From Parazoarcus communis (GTDB taxonomy: Bacteria > Pseudomonadota > Gammaproteobacteria > Burkholderiales > Rhodocyclaceae), in contig NZ_CP022187.1 of NCBI RefSeq assembly GCF_003111645.1, positions 3,100,001 to 3,164,000 on the forward strand: a stretch of DNA of 64,000 bases, given 5' to 3'. Below are positions 63,615 to 64,000 of the stretch, one piece after another. Numbering within the stretch: the first letter of the stretch is position 1; every line of letters starts with the position of its first letter. Position numbers and translations under genes: made by a program. The notes under the pieces are model-generated. The model had not been told where the DNA came from, did no database searches, and saw only the letters and a list, made by a program, of their open reading frames with translations.

Positions 63615-64000
63615 TCAGTGTGCCGATGCGCGCGCCGGCGCCGACACATCGAGCGGCTTGTGCTCGACCCAGATCAGTCTGCTCGTATCGAAGCCAAGCG
63701 CACTCGCCTTGCTCACCAGACGCTCGCGCACCTCGGCGGGGAGTTCGGGGGTGCGCGCCAGAATCCACAGGTAGTCGCGGTCGGGCCCGGTGACGAGCGC
63801 CCAGCGATAGCTCGGCTGATCGAGATCGGCAATGTGATAGCCACCATAGAAGGGCCCGAAAAAGGACACCTTCAGCGAGCCGACGTCGCGCTCACCGAGA
63901 AAGACGGCCCGGCCCACCGCCTCACGCCACTCGGCCTTTTTGCCATCGTAACCACGGTTGATCACCTCGACGCTGCCGTCCGCCTGCAGGCGGTAATCGG
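63615..64000 (-). CDS. Outer-membrane lipocalin Blc-like, N-terminus outside window
   Basis: The C-terminal roughly 125 residues are present and the frame runs off the window edge. Recognisable lipocalin features: VINRGYDGKKAEW, LKVSFFGPFYGGYHIADLD, YRWALVTGPDRDYLWILARTP and the Blc-like GFDTSRLIWVEH near the end. Blc-family lipoproteins bind fatty acids or lysophospholipids in the outer membrane. It converges with the EEP-family gene. Confidence 0.9.
   Translation of the reverse strand, partial: DYRLQADGSVEVINRGYDGKKAEWREAVGRAVFLGERDVGSLKVSFFGPFYGGYHIADLDQPSYRWALVTGPDRDYLWILARTPELPAEVRERLVSKASALGFDTSRLIWVEHKPLDVSAPARASAH

Overview
This window looks like a 64-kb piece of a betaproteobacterial chromosome. 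The most likely home is the Rhodocyclales (Thauera/Azoarcus/Aromatoleum type). This is inferred from the high GC, the oxidative and denitrification-linked gene set (NnrU, di-heme peroxidase, OxyR) and general protein resemblance; no rRNA or tRNA is present to prove it. The left 44.5 kb is a dense accessory (defence and mobile) island. The right 19.5 kb is ordinary chromosome.

Positions 1-15339, all on the minus strand, hold a DISARM anti-phage locus. In transcription order it reads: C5-cytosine methyltransferase, DrmD (SNF2 helicase), DrmMI (N6-adenine methylase), an unrecognised 595-residue protein, DrmA (helicase) and DrmB (DUF1998 type, cut by the window edge). DrmD, DrmMI, the unknown gene and DrmA overlap one another and form one operon. 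DrmD plus DrmMI is the class 1 signature. The extra C5 methyltransferase (a class 2 feature) and the embedded unknown gene make it a variant.

Positions 15838-17812 are a graveyard: an SRAP/YedK gene broken by one amber codon, a frameshifted C-terminal umuC remnant, and a decayed IS5-family transposase.

Positions 18372-23966 hold the machinery of a Tn7-like transposon: TnsA, TnsB, TnsC and a long TnsD/TniQ protein, each overlapping the next by 4 bases. No Cascade genes or CRISPR array are present. Downstream cargo (24161-30548) is mostly unrecognised: an HTH protein operon, a two-gene toxin-antitoxin-like pair, a membrane/zinc-finger protein and a CoiA-like nuclease. A cluster of Tn7-end-like repeats at 30662-30781 may be the distal end of the element. 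A paralogue of the membrane/zinc-finger protein lies just beyond it.

Positions 32591-40742 hold a type I restriction-modification operon in the unusual order hsdR-hsdS-(PrrC-like ABC ATPase)-rhuM-hsdM. A second rhuM coupled to a DUF91/DUF5655-type nuclease (41193-43195) follows. After it comes an excisionase-like antitoxin/PIN toxin pair (43413-44463), preceded by a 9-bp tandem repeat array.

From 44675 onward the genes are chromosomal: pyrophosphatase-like protein, MscS channel, LysR/MFS divergent pair, an ectoine-type aspartate kinase without ectABC, an Ldh-family dehydrogenase, di-heme cytochrome c peroxidase divergent from oxyR with a near-perfect OxyR site between them, a YadGH-like ABC exporter, a zinc-ribbon membrane protein, a diguanylate cyclase, a GcvA-like regulator, NnrU, a cupin, nitronate monooxygenase, an EEP-family nuclease and the start of a Blc lipocalin.
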